NCBI RefSeq assembly: GCF_000428125.1
Contig: NZ_ATZI01000001.1
Span: 248,001 to 312,000 of the forward strand
DNA: 64,000 bases
Origin: Bacteroides graminisolvens DSM 19988 = JCM 15093
GTDB lineage: Bacteria > Bacteroidota > Bacteroidia > Bacteroidales > Bacteroidaceae
Direction: 5' to 3'
Positions 45,301 to 55,081 of this stretch are shown piece after piece. A model generated the notes under the pieces. The model saw only the letters and a program-made list of their open reading frames with translations. It did not search any database and was not told where the DNA came from. The translations under genes and the position numbers were made by a program. How positions within the stretch are numbered: the first letter of the stretch is position 1; every line of letters starts with the position of its first letter.

Positions 45301-46221
45301 TTTTTTGTAGGCTTCTGCAAACTCAACAGAGATGCTGTTGTTGAAGCTTTTGCAAACTTCGGCTGAAAAATCTTTCCCACAAGCTATAACCCTGTCCCAC
45401 TGAGCATCATCAAGATTGTCCAGATCTCGTAATCTGACATCATATTTGAGCAGTCCGTAAATAAGACCCGCATTAAAGTTGTCTCCAGCTCCAATTGTAC
45501 TCACAGCTTGCAATGGAGTTACAGAATACTCTTTTGATAAACAATTGGTACGTAATGTAATATTGTTTGCGCCCGATGTGCAGATAAAGTTAGGGCAATA
45601 AAATTTTATTTTGTCCTTGTATACTTTATCAACATCTTGCAGTCCATACATATAGAAGAAGTCTTCTGATGAGCCTCTGACAATATGAGCATATTCTAAA
45701 TTTTCTATAAGGGTAGGAGCCAGTTTCATGGCTTCATCTTTATGTGTGCTCCTGAAATTAGGATCATAGTAGATAATGGCTTTTCGTTCTTTTGCTAACT
45801 CAAGTAGCTCGGTCATCTTATCTCGAAGAACCGGGTTTAAGGCATAAAAAGAGCCGAAAACAACAATATCATCTTCATTAATTTGTGGAAAAATTACATC
45901 CAATCGTTGTTTGGGATATTCTTTATAAAAAATGTACTCCGCATCACTTTTATCGTTTAGAAATGCTAAAGATACTGGTGATTTACCGTCAGGAAACACA
46001 TTTACGTGATCAGTTGATATCCCGTTTTCCTGCATAAAATCAAGAATGGTTCTTCCAACCCGGTCATTGCCAGTTTCGCTTATAAAACGTACATCCACAC
46101 CCATTCTCCCCAAGGAAATCATGCCGTTGAAGACGGAACCTCCCGGAACAGCAGCCGATGGCTTGTCTTTTTTGAAAATGATGTCGAGAATGGTTTCTCC
46201 TATTCCGATTACTTTACGCAT
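45298..46221 (-). CDS. PfkB-family sugar kinase (fructokinase-like)
   Basis: A 307-aa cytoplasmic ribokinase-superfamily kinase. Landmarks are the N-terminal VIGIGETILDIIF, the sugar-binding PGGSVFNGMISLGRMG and the C-terminal GAGDNFNAGLIYG motif with the catalytic Asp247. The family phosphorylates free sugars (fructose, ribose and others) from ATP; fructokinase is the usual annotation, but the sequence does not settle the substrate. It is the last gene of an overlapping operon: its start overlaps the end of the SIS gene by 13 bp, so the kinase and isomerase are likely to act in one pathway. Confidence 0.85.
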   Translation of the reverse strand: MRKVIGIGETILDIIFKKDKPSAAVPGGSVFNGMISLGRMGVDVRFISETGNDRVGRTILDFMQENGISTDHVNVFPDGKSPVSLAFLNDKSDAEYIFYKEYPKQRLDVIFPQINEDDIVVFGSFYALNPVLRDKMTELLELAKERKAIIYYDPNFRSTHKDEAMKLAPTLIENLEYAHIVRGSSEDFFYMYGLQDVDKVYKDKIKFYCPNFICTSGANNITLRTNCLSKEYSVTPLQAVSTIGAGDNFNAGLIYGLLKYDVRLRDLDNLDDAQWDRVIACGKDFSAEVCKSFNNSISVEFAEAYKK

Positions 46222-46814
46222 AGTTCTCTTGATTTTTCACCTAAATAACCTCCATGATGACGTTTGGAATATTCTTCGATTGTGAATTTTGTTTGCTTCA
46301 TAGTCTGAACAACCAATATATCTCCTATTACAGTCATCACAGTTGTTGACGTGGTTGGAGTCATGCCCAATGTGCAAACTTCATCGGGTTTACCGGTACA
46401 AAGGCATACGTCCGACTCTTTGGCAAGTGGACTGTCGGCATTTCCGGTAATGACAATAAACTTCAGATTACGATTCAGATTATGTGCCAATTGGGTGAGT
46501 TCAACAATCTCCCTTGTTTTGCCTGAGTTAGATATAAGTAACAGCAAGTCGTTTTCTTGCAAAATGCCCAAATCACCGTGCTGTGCCTCGCTAGGGTGCA
46601 AAAAAACAGAAGGAACTCCTGTGGAGCAGAAAGTTGTGGCAATGTTCATGGCAATTTGACCGGCCTTACCCATACCTGAAGTGACTAACTTTCCTTTCTT
46701 TCGGTGTATTTGCTCTACAATAAGTTCAACCGCTTTTTCGTATGCATCAGTTACCGGAATGTTAAGAACGGCGTTTGCCTCTTTCTGCAAGAGAGTTTGA
46801 ATCGATTCAATCAT
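46209..46814 (-). CDS. SIS-domain sugar-phosphate isomerase
   Basis: A 201-aa single-SIS-domain protein of the KpsF/GutQ or 6-phospho-3-hexuloisomerase type. The phosphosugar-binding motifs are LVTSGMGKAGQIAMNIA (about 43-58), HPSEAQHGDLG and ISNSGKTREIVEL. Unlike KdsD/KpsF arabinose-5-phosphate isomerases it has no CBS pair, which makes it about 120 residues shorter. It lies between the LOG family gene (8-bp overlap at its start) and the PfkB kinase (13-bp overlap at its end). A role in ketose/aldose phosphate interconversion next to a sugar kinase is inferred. The in vivo substrate is unknown. Confidence 0.8.
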   Translation of the reverse strand: MIESIQTLLQKEANAVLNIPVTDAYEKAVELIVEQIHRKKGKLVTSGMGKAGQIAMNIATTFCSTGVPSVFLHPSEAQHGDLGILQENDLLLLISNSGKTREIVELTQLAHNLNRNLKFIVITGNADSPLAKESDVCLCTGKPDEVCTLGMTPTTSTTVMTVIGDILVVQTMKQTKFTIEEYSKRHHGGYLGEKSRELCVK

Positions 46815-47370
46815 TATTATCAGTTAAATTAGGTTTTTTCAAGATGTTTATCAGTTCGTTGAATGAATTTGCTACCAAGTAGTACTCATTCTTTTCTAAC
46901 CCACGAATAAATTGGGCTTGAGCCATCTGCTGCAAAGCTTTCAGTAAAGTATCATAAAAGCCGTTTACATTATAAAAGATGACTTTTTTGTGATGGTATC
47001 CTATGGTTGAGGCTGCCATTACATGGAAAACCTCGTCTAACGTACCAATTCCACCCGGAAGAGCTACAAGTATATCAGACTCTTCAACAATAACGTCTTT
47101 TCGGTCACTCAGGTTAACTGTGTGTATCAGTCTGTCGGGAAGAGTACTTACTTTGCCATTCTTTTCGAGTATCTTAGGAACAACTCCTATGAGTGTAGCT
47201 CCGTTTGCCTTAGCTGCCGAAGCAATGTCCTCCATCAATCCTAAATTTGCTCCTCCGTATATAATTGTCTTTTTTTCTTTACCTAACCACTCGCCAAGTT
47301 GACGCGTAATTTCCACATATACAGATGGTAATCTGTTGGATGCAGAGCAAAATATTCCTATCTTTTCCAT
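46807..47370 (-). CDS. LOG family protein (TIGR00730-type nucleoside-5'-monophosphate phosphoribohydrolase)
   Basis: A 187-aa cytoplasmic protein of the Rossmann-fold LOG family. Diagnostic segments are GIFCSASNRLP, TIIYGGANLGLMEDIA and LVALPGGIGTLDEVF (the PGGxGTxxE motif). Members cleave nucleoside 5'-monophosphates to base and ribose 5-phosphate; plant LOG activates cytokinins, and bacterial members seem to have a broader role. The start at 47370 (MEKIGIFCSASN) is chosen over the longer frame to 47496, whose first 42 residues do not belong to the family and which would run into the M16 gene. It heads an operon with SIS and PfkB genes and is divergent from the peptidase gene by 104 bp. Confidence 0.88.
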   Translation of the reverse strand: MEKIGIFCSASNRLPSVYVEITRQLGEWLGKEKKTIIYGGANLGLMEDIASAAKANGATLIGVVPKILEKNGKVSTLPDRLIHTVNLSDRKDVIVEESDILVALPGGIGTLDEVFHVMAASTIGYHHKKVIFYNVNGFYDTLLKALQQMAQAQFIRGLEKNEYYLVANSFNELINILKKPNLTDNND

Positions 47371-47435
47371 TAAGCTTGATGTATTATAGCCTGCAAATAT
47401 CTGCAATTTCCTATAAATGGCAATAAGTTTTGTTG

Positions 47436-47443
47436 TATTTTTG
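47436..47443 (+). promoter_or_regulatory. Candidate -7 box for the M16 peptidase gene
   Basis: TATTTTTG (TAnnTTTG) lies 31 bp before the ATG at 47475. Confidence 0.45.
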
Positions 47444-47474
47444 TGCTCTTGTACCAATAACCAATTAGAAAACA

Positions 47475-48695
47475 ATGAATTATAATCAGTATACATTGCC
47501 CAATGGTCTTCGCATCATTCATGAATCGTCGGTCTCAAAAGTAACTTATGCCGGCTTTGCTGTAGATGCCGGTACCCGCGATGAAAACTCCTCTGAGCAG
47601 GGAATGGCCCATTTGGTTGAGCATCTTATTTTTAAAGGTACTACTCACCGGCGCGCATGGCATATCTTAAACCGCATGGAAAATGTAGGAGGAGATTTGA
47701 ATGCATATACCAACAAAGAAGAAACAGTCCTTTACGCATCGTTCCTGACAGAAGATTTGGATCGAGCGGTAGAGCTTATGAGTGATATGGTGTTTCACTC
47801 AACCTTTCCCGATCATGAACTTGATAAAGAAAAAGAGGTCATTTTAGATGAGATTCAATCGTACGAAGATAATCCTTCCGAACTTATTTTCGATGACTTC
47901 GAAGACATGATTTTCAAGGATCATTCCTTAGGGCGTAACATTCTAGGAAACCCTCAATCGCTGAACCAGATAACGCGTGAAGATATTATACGTTTCTGGA
48001 GCAATTATTATCAACCATCCAATATGGTCTTTTTTGTTCTTGGAAATGTTGATTTCAAGAAAGTAATACGTTTGGCAGAGAAGTATACGGGGCACTTGAC
48101 ATTGAGCGATCGGATTTCCGAACGCATTATGCCGCCCCTTTATGTTCCTCAGCATAAATTGATCCATAAAGAGACACATCAGGCTCATGTAATGGTTGGC
48201 AACCGAGGATATGATGCGCATAACAACAAGCGTACGGGTTTATATTTATTGAATAACATGCTTGGAGGTCCCGGCATGAATAGCCGTTTGAATGTTTCTT
48301 TGCGTGAGCGTAAAGGCCTTGTTTACAGTGTGGAATCTAATTTGACTTCGTACACGGATACAGGTATTTTCTGCATTTATTTTGGTACAGATCCCAATGA
48401 TGTTGACCGGTGTTTGACCCTCACGTACAAGGAATTGAAGAAGTTATGTGATTTGAAATTGACACCTTCTCAACTTGCAGCGTCCAAAAAGCAATTGATT
48501 GGGCAAATCGGAGTGGCCTCCGATAATAACGAGAATAACGCTTTGGGAATGGCAAAGACCTTCCTTCATTATAACAGATACGAAGCATCCGAGGCCGTCT
48601 ATAAACGAATAGAAAGCATTACTTCATCAGAATTGCTTGAAATTGCTAATGAGTTGTTTGGGGAGGAGCAGCTTTCAACACTCATTTATAAGTAA
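47475..48695 (+). CDS. M16 family zinc peptidase (processing-peptidase-like)
   Basis: A 406-aa single-chain M16B-type metallopeptidase. The inverted zinc motif HXXEH is HLVEH (His46, Glu49, His50), followed by KGTTHRRAWHIL and the downstream Glu region TNKEETVLYASFL. The second domain has NNMLGGPGMNSRLNVSLRER and GLVYSVESNL, the substrate-binding part. There is no evident signal peptide, so it is probably cytoplasmic. The length (~410) matches the single-domain-pair bacterial peptidases that act as dimers. Target peptides are unknown. A hairpin lies after the gene at 48726-48770. Confidence 0.92.
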   Translation: MNYNQYTLPNGLRIIHESSVSKVTYAGFAVDAGTRDENSSEQGMAHLVEHLIFKGTTHRRAWHILNRMENVGGDLNAYTNKEETVLYASFLTEDLDRAVELMSDMVFHSTFPDHELDKEKEVILDEIQSYEDNPSELIFDDFEDMIFKDHSLGRNILGNPQSLNQITREDIIRFWSNYYQPSNMVFFVLGNVDFKKVIRLAEKYTGHLTLSDRISERIMPPLYVPQHKLIHKETHQAHVMVGNRGYDAHNNKRTGLYLLNNMLGGPGMNSRLNVSLRERKGLVYSVESNLTSYTDTGIFCIYFGTDPNDVDRCLTLTYKELKKLCDLKLTPSQLAASKKQLIGQIGVASDNNENNALGMAKTFLHYNRYEASEAVYKRIESITSSELLEIANELFGEEQLSTLIYK

Positions 48696-48725
48696 AACCA
48701 AAGTCTGTTGAGTTGCGTAATAAAA

Positions 48726-48770
48726 TGAATCTCTGAAAAGATAATTCACATTCATCTTCTCAGAGATTCA
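48726..48770. terminator. Hairpin between the M16 peptidase and the convergent gene
   Basis: TGAATCTCTGA (48726-48736) pairs with TCAGAGATTCA (48760-48770). There is no long T run, so it is a weaker candidate terminator. Confidence 0.55.
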
Positions 48771-48798
48771 CAAGAGAGAATCACCAACACAAAATCAA

Positions 48799-50055
48799 CT
48801 ATTTATAGCTTTTTTTGAGCTTGTTGACTGCATTTTCCAATGATTCAGTCGGCTCAATAATGTTGTAGCTTTCCCAGAAATCTTCATCATAAAAATTCAA
48901 TACCTTCTCTGAAAGAACTTGATTGGCCTTGAAACTTTCCCTATAAGTGATGGTAGATGCAGCATTGTCGATCCGGTCAGTCATTACCATTTCAGAGATA
49001 ACCGTGTATCCCGTCGAGAAGAGTTTACGCTTCCAGTCACATTTGAATTTTATTTCAGTACGCACATAATTCAAGTAAGTGCGTCCGCCCATTTGTCTGT
49101 AAGTAACCAGATAAGATAAGTTTTCGGGTTTAAATCGGAGTCCAGCCGGCTTACTTCGTAGAATAAGAGACGTGGCCTTGATCTTATCACGCATGTCGAG
49201 TGCAAACTCCATGCGTGTAATGGCCTGAGTTTCCCTATCAATATACAGTGTACCCTGATACAATGGTTCATCCAGCATCATACGCGGTTCAAAACGGATA
49301 GCATAATGTGGTCTGTTGTCAATGTTTACGTAATCATTGAATGTATAATTGTAATACATCAAACAATCCTTGCTGAGCAACACATCCGGATTTTTAACCA
49401 TATCGATAAAGATTGCCTGTGTGGGGCCTCCCAATAGTTTAATGGCAAGAGTATCTCCTTCGTGGGGACTTAACAACCGTCTTCCTTTGAAGACTTTCAC
49501 TCTATCTTTGCTGATATCTTCCGTGTAGGCCGATTTGTAGACGTTGATTACCGCTTCACAGATACTGATGTATTTTTTTCTTTTTTGAGAAGTTTCTCTG
49601 TAAAATCCAGTGTACATGGCAGGCTTATCGTTGTAATTTTCCGGGATACGCTCCAATGCCTGTTCAACGATTTTGCGTGCATCTACCGGCTTTACTACCA
49701 CCTCATTTAACACCACAGTATTCGGCGTAATATAAATCACCCTATCATCTACATCTTTCTGATTGATATGAATAGTGCTCGTTTCGTAACCGATGTGTGA
49801 TATCTCTATAAGATGCGCATGCAAGCTTTTCTTTACTTTCAGCGTAAAGGCTCCATCAGAGTTTGTAATGGTACCCACATTACTTCCGGGCACAGAAACG
49901 TTTACGTATTCGAGCGGACGTTTATTCTTTTGGCTTTTTACGATTCCGCTGATTACAAATACATCCTCATTCTCTTGGGCACGTATAGAGTGATTCGTTA
50001 AACTGAATAGAAAAACGATGAAGAGGATAATGGAGGAGTTTACAGACATTTTCAT
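48799..50055 (-). CDS. Exported carboxypeptidase-regulatory-like domain protein
   Basis: A 418-aa protein with a cleavable signal peptide (to about residue 26, HSIRAQ) and an N-terminal CarboxypepD_reg-like domain (~30-115, ISGIVKSQKNKRPLEYVNVS and then NSDGAFTLKVKK). A partly beta-rich region of about 280 residues follows with the conserved IVEQALERIPENYNDKPAMYTGFYRE segment, found in a group of Bacteroidetes outer-membrane/periplasmic proteins (DUF5686-like). No catalytic motif was recognised. The gene is monocistronic, divergent from the PUL2 regulator, and convergent with M16. Function is unknown. Confidence 0.75.
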   Translation of the reverse strand: MKMSVNSSIILFIVFLFSLTNHSIRAQENEDVFVISGIVKSQKNKRPLEYVNVSVPGSNVGTITNSDGAFTLKVKKSLHAHLIEISHIGYETSTIHINQKDVDDRVIYITPNTVVLNEVVVKPVDARKIVEQALERIPENYNDKPAMYTGFYRETSQKRKKYISICEAVINVYKSAYTEDISKDRVKVFKGRRLLSPHEGDTLAIKLLGGPTQAIFIDMVKNPDVLLSKDCLMYYNYTFNDYVNIDNRPHYAIRFEPRMMLDEPLYQGTLYIDRETQAITRMEFALDMRDKIKATSLILRSKPAGLRFKPENLSYLVTYRQMGGRTYLNYVRTEIKFKCDWKRKLFSTGYTVISEMVMTDRIDNAASTITYRESFKANQVLSEKVLNFYDEDFWESYNIIEPTESLENAVNKLKKSYK

Positions 50056-50161
50056 GGTGGAATGATTTAAAGGTCAATAATCCGTAAATGCTTGTCTTTC
50101 AATACATAAACAAATTGAAGAATCGCTTTGTTGAATGGGTGCCCCAGATAAAATCACTGAA

Positions 50162-50196
50162 TTTGGTCTCAGAACAGACAAATGTTACTATATTTG
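50162..50196 (+). promoter_or_regulatory. Candidate promoter of the PUL2 regulator
   Basis: TTTG (50162-50165) and TATATTTG (50189-50196), 23 bp apart, fit the Bacteroidetes -33/-7 pattern, 22 bp ahead of the first plausible ATG at 50219. Confidence 0.5.
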
Positions 50197-50218
50197 CCCT
50201 ATACCTATCTTGTATAGT

Positions 50219-51877
50219 ATGAAAACAAAGATGTTTAAAATGAAAACAAGGCTCTTTTTTGCCTTTTTGGTGTTTACTCCCTCCTATATATGTGCAGGTA
50301 ATGAGGTCGATTCCCTGCTGAATGAACTCGATAAAATTATTGCAGTTCATCGTTCTTTCAGTATGAAGAAAGAAGTGCGTATTGATGAACTTAAAAGGAA
50401 TACCCCACCTGCTACTTCCCTTACATCTTTGTATGAGAGGAATAGGAAGCTTTATAAAGAGTATAGGGCTTATATTTGTGATTCTGCCATTCATTATCTA
50501 AATAAGAATATTGAGTTAGCCGGTAAAATGAACGATCGCATGAAGCAAGATGAAAGTAAGCTTTTGCTGTCCTATCAGCTGGCGTCTTCAGGGATGTATA
50601 AAGAGGCCGTAGATATTCTCGAAAGTATTGATCGTGGTACTATAAACGCTCGGTTTCTTACAGATTATTATTCTTGCTTCGATCATGTGTACGGTGAATT
50701 GGCCTTTTATACGCAAGACAAGGTTAGTTCTGCAGGTTACCGAAAAATATCTGATGCGTACAAAGATTCTCTTTTCCATGTGGTTGATCATTCTACGGAT
50801 TTGTATCTGTCAATGAAAGAAACAGCCTATAGAGACAATAGTGAATTTGCCGAAGCACTTCAAGTAAATGATATGCGGCTCTCCAAAGTTAAGTCTGGAA
50901 CACCGGAGTATGCTTTGATAACATTTCATAGAGCCCTGGCTTTTCAACAAAATGGTGATCGGAATCAAGAAAAGAAATTTCTGGCTCTTTCGGCTCTTTC
51001 AGATATTCAATCGGCTATAAAAGACCATGCTTCCTTATGGATGCTGGCGCAGTTACTTTATGAAGACGGAGACGTGGAGCGGGCTTATCATTACATACGC
51101 TTTTCCTGGGATGAAACAAATTTCTATAATGCGCGTTTGAGAAGCTTGCAAAGTGCAGGTATTCTATCTCTTATAGATAAAACGTATCAGGCAAAAATAG
51201 AACGACAGAATAGGCAGTTAGAGAATTACCTGATGCTGATTAGTGCATTGGTTATTCTGTTATTTGTTGCTTTAGCATACATTTATTGTCAGATGAAAAA
51301 GCTTTCGGTAGCAAGGAATAACCTGCAGCAAGTTAACGAACAACTTAAGGCATTAAATGAGGAACTGAAACAAATCAATGGCTGCTTGCAGTCAACCAAT
51401 ATAGAACTTTCCGAGTCCAACCAAATTAAAGAAGAGTACATTGGCCGTTTTATCAAGTTATGCTCTACTTACATAGACAAGTTGGATGCTTATCGTCGCA
51501 TGGTCAGTAAGAAAATATCGGGCGGCCAGACTGCTGAACTTTTGCGCATTGCACGCTCTCAAGATACACTCGACTTGGAGTTGAAAGAACTATATGATAA
51601 CTTTGACTCTGCTTTCTTGCAATTGTTTCCTGATTTTGTGAAACGATTCAATGAATTGTTGCAACCCGATGCTGCTATCCTACCTAAAAAAGGAGAATTG
51701 CTTAACACGGAATTACGTATTTTTGCTCTTGTTCGCCTAGGTATTGAAGATAGTTCGCAGATAGCCGAGTTCTTGCGTTATTCGGTCAATACCATTTATA
51801 ATTATCGCGCTAAAGTGAAGAATAAAGCCCAGGTTTCGCGTGATGACTTTGAAAATATGGTTCGTAATATTCGCTAA
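50219..51877 (+). CDS. DUF6377-type membrane regulator of PUL2
   Basis: A 552-aa protein from the ATG at 50219 (alternatives 50231 and 50240; the frame runs upstream to 50135 but that part lies before the -7 box). It has a signal peptide (to SYICAG), TPR-like helices over about residues 60-330 (MYKEAVDILESIDRG), a transmembrane helix (LMLISALVILLFVALAYIYC, ~345-365) and a coiled coil with an HTH-type C-terminal domain (LNTELRIFALVRLGIEDSSQ, then IAEFLRYSVNTIYNYRAKVK). In B. thetaiotaomicron a protein of this type (BT3309, from memory) adjoins the beta-1,6-glucan locus. It is located 200 bp upstream of susC in the same orientation and is the obvious regulator of PUL2. Confidence 0.82.
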   Translation: MKTKMFKMKTRLFFAFLVFTPSYICAGNEVDSLLNELDKIIAVHRSFSMKKEVRIDELKRNTPPATSLTSLYERNRKLYKEYRAYICDSAIHYLNKNIELAGKMNDRMKQDESKLLLSYQLASSGMYKEAVDILESIDRGTINARFLTDYYSCFDHVYGELAFYTQDKVSSAGYRKISDAYKDSLFHVVDHSTDLYLSMKETAYRDNSEFAEALQVNDMRLSKVKSGTPEYALITFHRALAFQQNGDRNQEKKFLALSALSDIQSAIKDHASLWMLAQLLYEDGDVERAYHYIRFSWDETNFYNARLRSLQSAGILSLIDKTYQAKIERQNRQLENYLMLISALVILLFVALAYIYCQMKKLSVARNNLQQVNEQLKALNEELKQINGCLQSTNIELSESNQIKEEYIGRFIKLCSTYIDKLDAYRRMVSKKISGGQTAELLRIARSQDTLDLELKELYDNFDSAFLQLFPDFVKRFNELLQPDAAILPKKGELLNTELRIFALVRLGIEDSSQIAEFLRYSVNTIYNYRAKVKNKAQVSRDDFENMVRNIR

Positions 51878-52003
51878 TATCTTTGTATTTCATCCACTTT
51901 TTAAGCCTGTTTTTATTTTATAATTAGCTTATAATCAGCTTTTTATGCTCTGGCTGTATCCACTATTTCTTTCATCGAACCAAAGCACCTCTCTCTTTTT
52001 GCT

Positions 52004-52011
52004 TAGTTTTG
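52004..52011 (+). promoter_or_regulatory. Candidate -7 box of the PUL2 susC operon
   Basis: TAGTTTTG (TAnnTTTG) lies about 70 bp before the susC start, giving a fairly long untranslated leader. A clear -33 box is absent. Confidence 0.45.
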
Positions 52012-52082
52012 TGTCGATTGATTCGCTTGGCATACATCATGCTAGCGGGTTAAAGTAAACTTTGATTTTCAAACTTAAATTA

Positions 52083-55070
52083 ATGCTTATGAAAAAGAGT
52101 AAGCGGAGCTGCCGCTTTATAGCTCGAAAGTTTTTTATTGCTTTCTCGGCAATATTCTTCTCATTGGGGGCATTCGCCCAACAGTTAAGTGTATCCGGAC
52201 TTGTGTCTGATACTTCGAAAGAACCCCTTATCGGGGTAAGTGTTCTTGAAAAAGGAACTTCCAATGGTACAATTACCGACATAGAGGGGCGTTTTTCCTT
52301 GAATACAAAAGAAAATGCAGTTTTAGTTTTCTCTTATGTCGGCTACAAGACGATGGAGAAAAAAGTCACTTCACAAATGTCAGTCACACTTCAAGAAGAC
52401 GCTGAGATGCTTGAGGAAGTAGTTGTTATTGGTTATGGAACAGTACAACGTAAAGATGTAACGACTGCTATTTCTACAGTATCTACAAAAGATTTGATAG
52501 AAAGACCAATCACCTCTGCCGGACAAGCCATCCAAGGCAAAGTGGCTGGTATCTCTGTTATTCAACCTAGTGGTATGCCTGGTGGAGAGTTATCCATTCG
52601 TGTCCGAGGAACGACTTCCTTTAATGGTAGTAATGACCCCTTGTATGTGGTTGACGGTGTGCCTGTAGATAAGATAGACTTTCTATCTCCCAATGATATT
52701 GCCAGCATGCAGGTAATGAAAGATGCTTCATCGGCTGCTATCTATGGTTCGCGTGCAGCGAATGGAGTCGTTCTTATTACAACTAAAACCGGACAAAAAG
52801 GAGCTGCTAAGGTGTCCTTGAATGTGCAATATGGTATCGACAAAGTGATTGATAATGTCAAAGTACTGAATACACAAGAATACGTAGAATTACAAAGAGA
52901 ACTTGGAAATACCTCTTTACCCGATGGCTTAACTGATCAAACAGATTGGTTCGATGAGGCTTATCAGATAGGTCATACCCAGAGCTATCAAGCTTCAGTT
53001 TCTGATGGCACAGATCGGTTAAAGTACTTTCTGTCCGGAGGTTATTTGGATCAAAAAGGCACTTTAGATGCAGCTTTTTTCAAACGTTATAACTTCAGAG
53101 GTAATATAGAAAATGATGTAAGAAAATGGTTAAAATTATCAGCTAATATTTCTTATTCTAGTACCATAAAGAATGATTTAATCACGGGTCAAGGTTCAAA
53201 CCGTGGTGGTGTTGTGCTCTCCGTTATCAACACACCGACCTATGCACCTATATGGAATCCGAGCAATCCGGAACAATATAACGATAACTTTTACGGTGCA
53301 AATCTTACTCATCCGTTAGAGAATATGGAGCGTAGTAGAAACAATAAACAGAAGGAAGATCGTATAATTCTATCTGGAAGTGCATTGATAACTTTTATGC
53401 CGGAGCTGAATTTCAAATCTTCTTTTAGCTTAGATCGTAGAAATGGACTTGATACAAACTTCCTTGATCCTCAGAAAACTAGTTGGGGAAGACAGCATTT
53501 CGGTATTGGAAGTGATGAAAGAAACAGAAATACTGTTATAACGATAGATAATGTGGCTACGTTTAATAAACGTATTGCTAAACATGCTTTTGAAGCCATG
53601 TTGGGAACTTCATATACCAAATCGGAATACTTAAATAGTTGGATAAACGGAACAAATTACAGATCAAGTGATATTGAAACGCTTAATGCGGCGAATAAGA
53701 TAGATTGGTATAATACAGGTACTGCCGGTTCAGAGTGGGGAATTATGTCTTATTTTGGTCGTGTTGCCTATAATTATGATAGTAAATATCTGCTTACGAT
53801 CAACATGCGTCGTGACGGATCATCCAGATTGCATCCAGATAGTCGTTGGGGAACATTTCCCTCTATGTCGGCCGGCTGGAGAATTTCTTCTGAAAAATTC
53901 ATGGAAAGTTTTTCTTGGATTGATGATTTGAAAATACGTGCTGGTTGGGGTAAAACAGGAAACCAGTCGGGTATTCATGATTATGCTTATTTGCAAAGAT
54001 ATAACATACAGCGTTTGGCATGGTTTGAAGAAGGAAAAGAGAATGTTCTTTCTACTATTTCTCCTGCTAACCTAAGAGCAACAGACCTGAAATGGGAAAC
54101 AACTACACAAACGAATATTGGTCTTGACTTTACAGCTTTTAGTAGTAGGTTGAATATTACATTGGATTATTATTTCAAGAAAACAACAGATATGTTGATG
54201 AATGTGACCATGCCTTCAACCGGAGCTAGCTCCATTTCTACCATTCAACGTAATGAGGGTGCCATGGAGAACAAAGGATTTGAGATAGCTGTTGCAACCA
54301 AGAATTTCCAAGGAGCTTTTGCGTGGGATACCGACTTTAATATCTCATTCAATAAGAATAAGTTAACCAAGTTGATGTATACACCCATGTATGAAGATGC
54401 TTTGACTAGTGATCATGTAAACGCCAAAGTTGTTCGTAATCAACCCGGACGTCCGTTAGGTAGTTTCTATGGTTACATAAGTGACGGTGTAGATCCTGAA
54501 ACCGGTAATCTTATATATCGCGATTTGGATAATAACGGTAAAGGTGGAAATCCAGGCGATCAGACATTTATTGGGGACCCTAATCCGGATTTTACATTTG
54601 GTATGACTAATAATCTCTCTTGGAAAAATTTCAACCTGAACATTTTCCTTCAAGGTTCTTATGGTAATGATGTGTATAATGCATCACGCATGGAAACAGA
54701 AGGTATGTTTGATGCAAAGAATCAAACGACTGTTGTACTCGATAGATGGAAAATACCCGGACAAATAACGAGTGTACCTAGAGCCGGTTTTAACATCAAG
54801 AATTCTACTTATTTTGTGGAAGACGGAAGTTATTTGCGTGTAAAAACCGTTACGTTATCCTATAACATCAAAAGTAAGTTCCTGACAAGAGCTGGGATTA
54901 CACGTTTGCAACCTTATTTCACGGCCAATAATCTGCTGACACTGACTAGTTATTCCGGCATGGATCCGGAGGTTAATCAATGGGGAAATAGTGGTGCAGT
55001 ACAAGGTATAGATTGGGGCACTTACCCTCACAGCAAATCATTTGTGTTCGGTATTAATGTTGACTTTTAA
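52083..55070 (+). CDS. SusC-like TonB-dependent outer-membrane transporter (PUL2)
   Basis: A 995-aa transporter from the ATG at 52083 (52089 is an equal alternative). A signal peptide ending GAFAQQ is followed by a carboxypeptidase-regulatory-like domain (VSGLVSDTSKEPLIGVSVLE), the TonB-box region EEVVVIGYGTVQRKDVTTAI, and the plug with LSIRVRGTTSFNGSNDPLYV and DASSAAIYGSRAANGVVLIT. The barrel ends in FVFGINVDF. It is ~95 residues shorter than the PUL1 paralogue, mainly in barrel loops. Together with SusD (11 bp downstream) it forms the outer-membrane importer for PUL2 oligosaccharides. Confidence 0.96.
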   Translation: MLMKKSKRSCRFIARKFFIAFSAIFFSLGAFAQQLSVSGLVSDTSKEPLIGVSVLEKGTSNGTITDIEGRFSLNTKENAVLVFSYVGYKTMEKKVTSQMSVTLQEDAEMLEEVVVIGYGTVQRKDVTTAISTVSTKDLIERPITSAGQAIQGKVAGISVIQPSGMPGGELSIRVRGTTSFNGSNDPLYVVDGVPVDKIDFLSPNDIASMQVMKDASSAAIYGSRAANGVVLITTKTGQKGAAKVSLNVQYGIDKVIDNVKVLNTQEYVELQRELGNTSLPDGLTDQTDWFDEAYQIGHTQSYQASVSDGTDRLKYFLSGGYLDQKGTLDAAFFKRYNFRGNIENDVRKWLKLSANISYSSTIKNDLITGQGSNRGGVVLSVINTPTYAPIWNPSNPEQYNDNFYGANLTHPLENMERSRNNKQKEDRIILSGSALITFMPELNFKSSFSLDRRNGLDTNFLDPQKTSWGRQHFGIGSDERNRNTVITIDNVATFNKRIAKHAFEAMLGTSYTKSEYLNSWINGTNYRSSDIETLNAANKIDWYNTGTAGSEWGIMSYFGRVAYNYDSKYLLTINMRRDGSSRLHPDSRWGTFPSMSAGWRISSEKFMESFSWIDDLKIRAGWGKTGNQSGIHDYAYLQRYNIQRLAWFEEGKENVLSTISPANLRATDLKWETTTQTNIGLDFTAFSSRLNITLDYYFKKTTDMLMNVTMPSTGASSISTIQRNEGAMENKGFEIAVATKNFQGAFAWDTDFNISFNKNKLTKLMYTPMYEDALTSDHVNAKVVRNQPGRPLGSFYGYISDGVDPETGNLIYRDLDNNGKGGNPGDQTFIGDPNPDFTFGMTNNLSWKNFNLNIFLQGSYGNDVYNASRMETEGMFDAKNQTTVVLDRWKIPGQITSVPRAGFNIKNSTYFVEDGSYLRVKTVTLSYNIKSKFLTRAGITRLQPYFTANNLLTLTSYSGMDPEVNQWGNSGAVQGIDWGTYPHSKSFVFGINVDF

Positions 55071-55081
55071 TTTTTAATTTG

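Noticed and set aside
46807..47496. Longer 229-residue start for the LOG family gene
   Set aside because: The first 42 residues have no family similarity and the frame runs through the M16 promoter into its start; MEKIGIFCSASN at 47370 is the family start.
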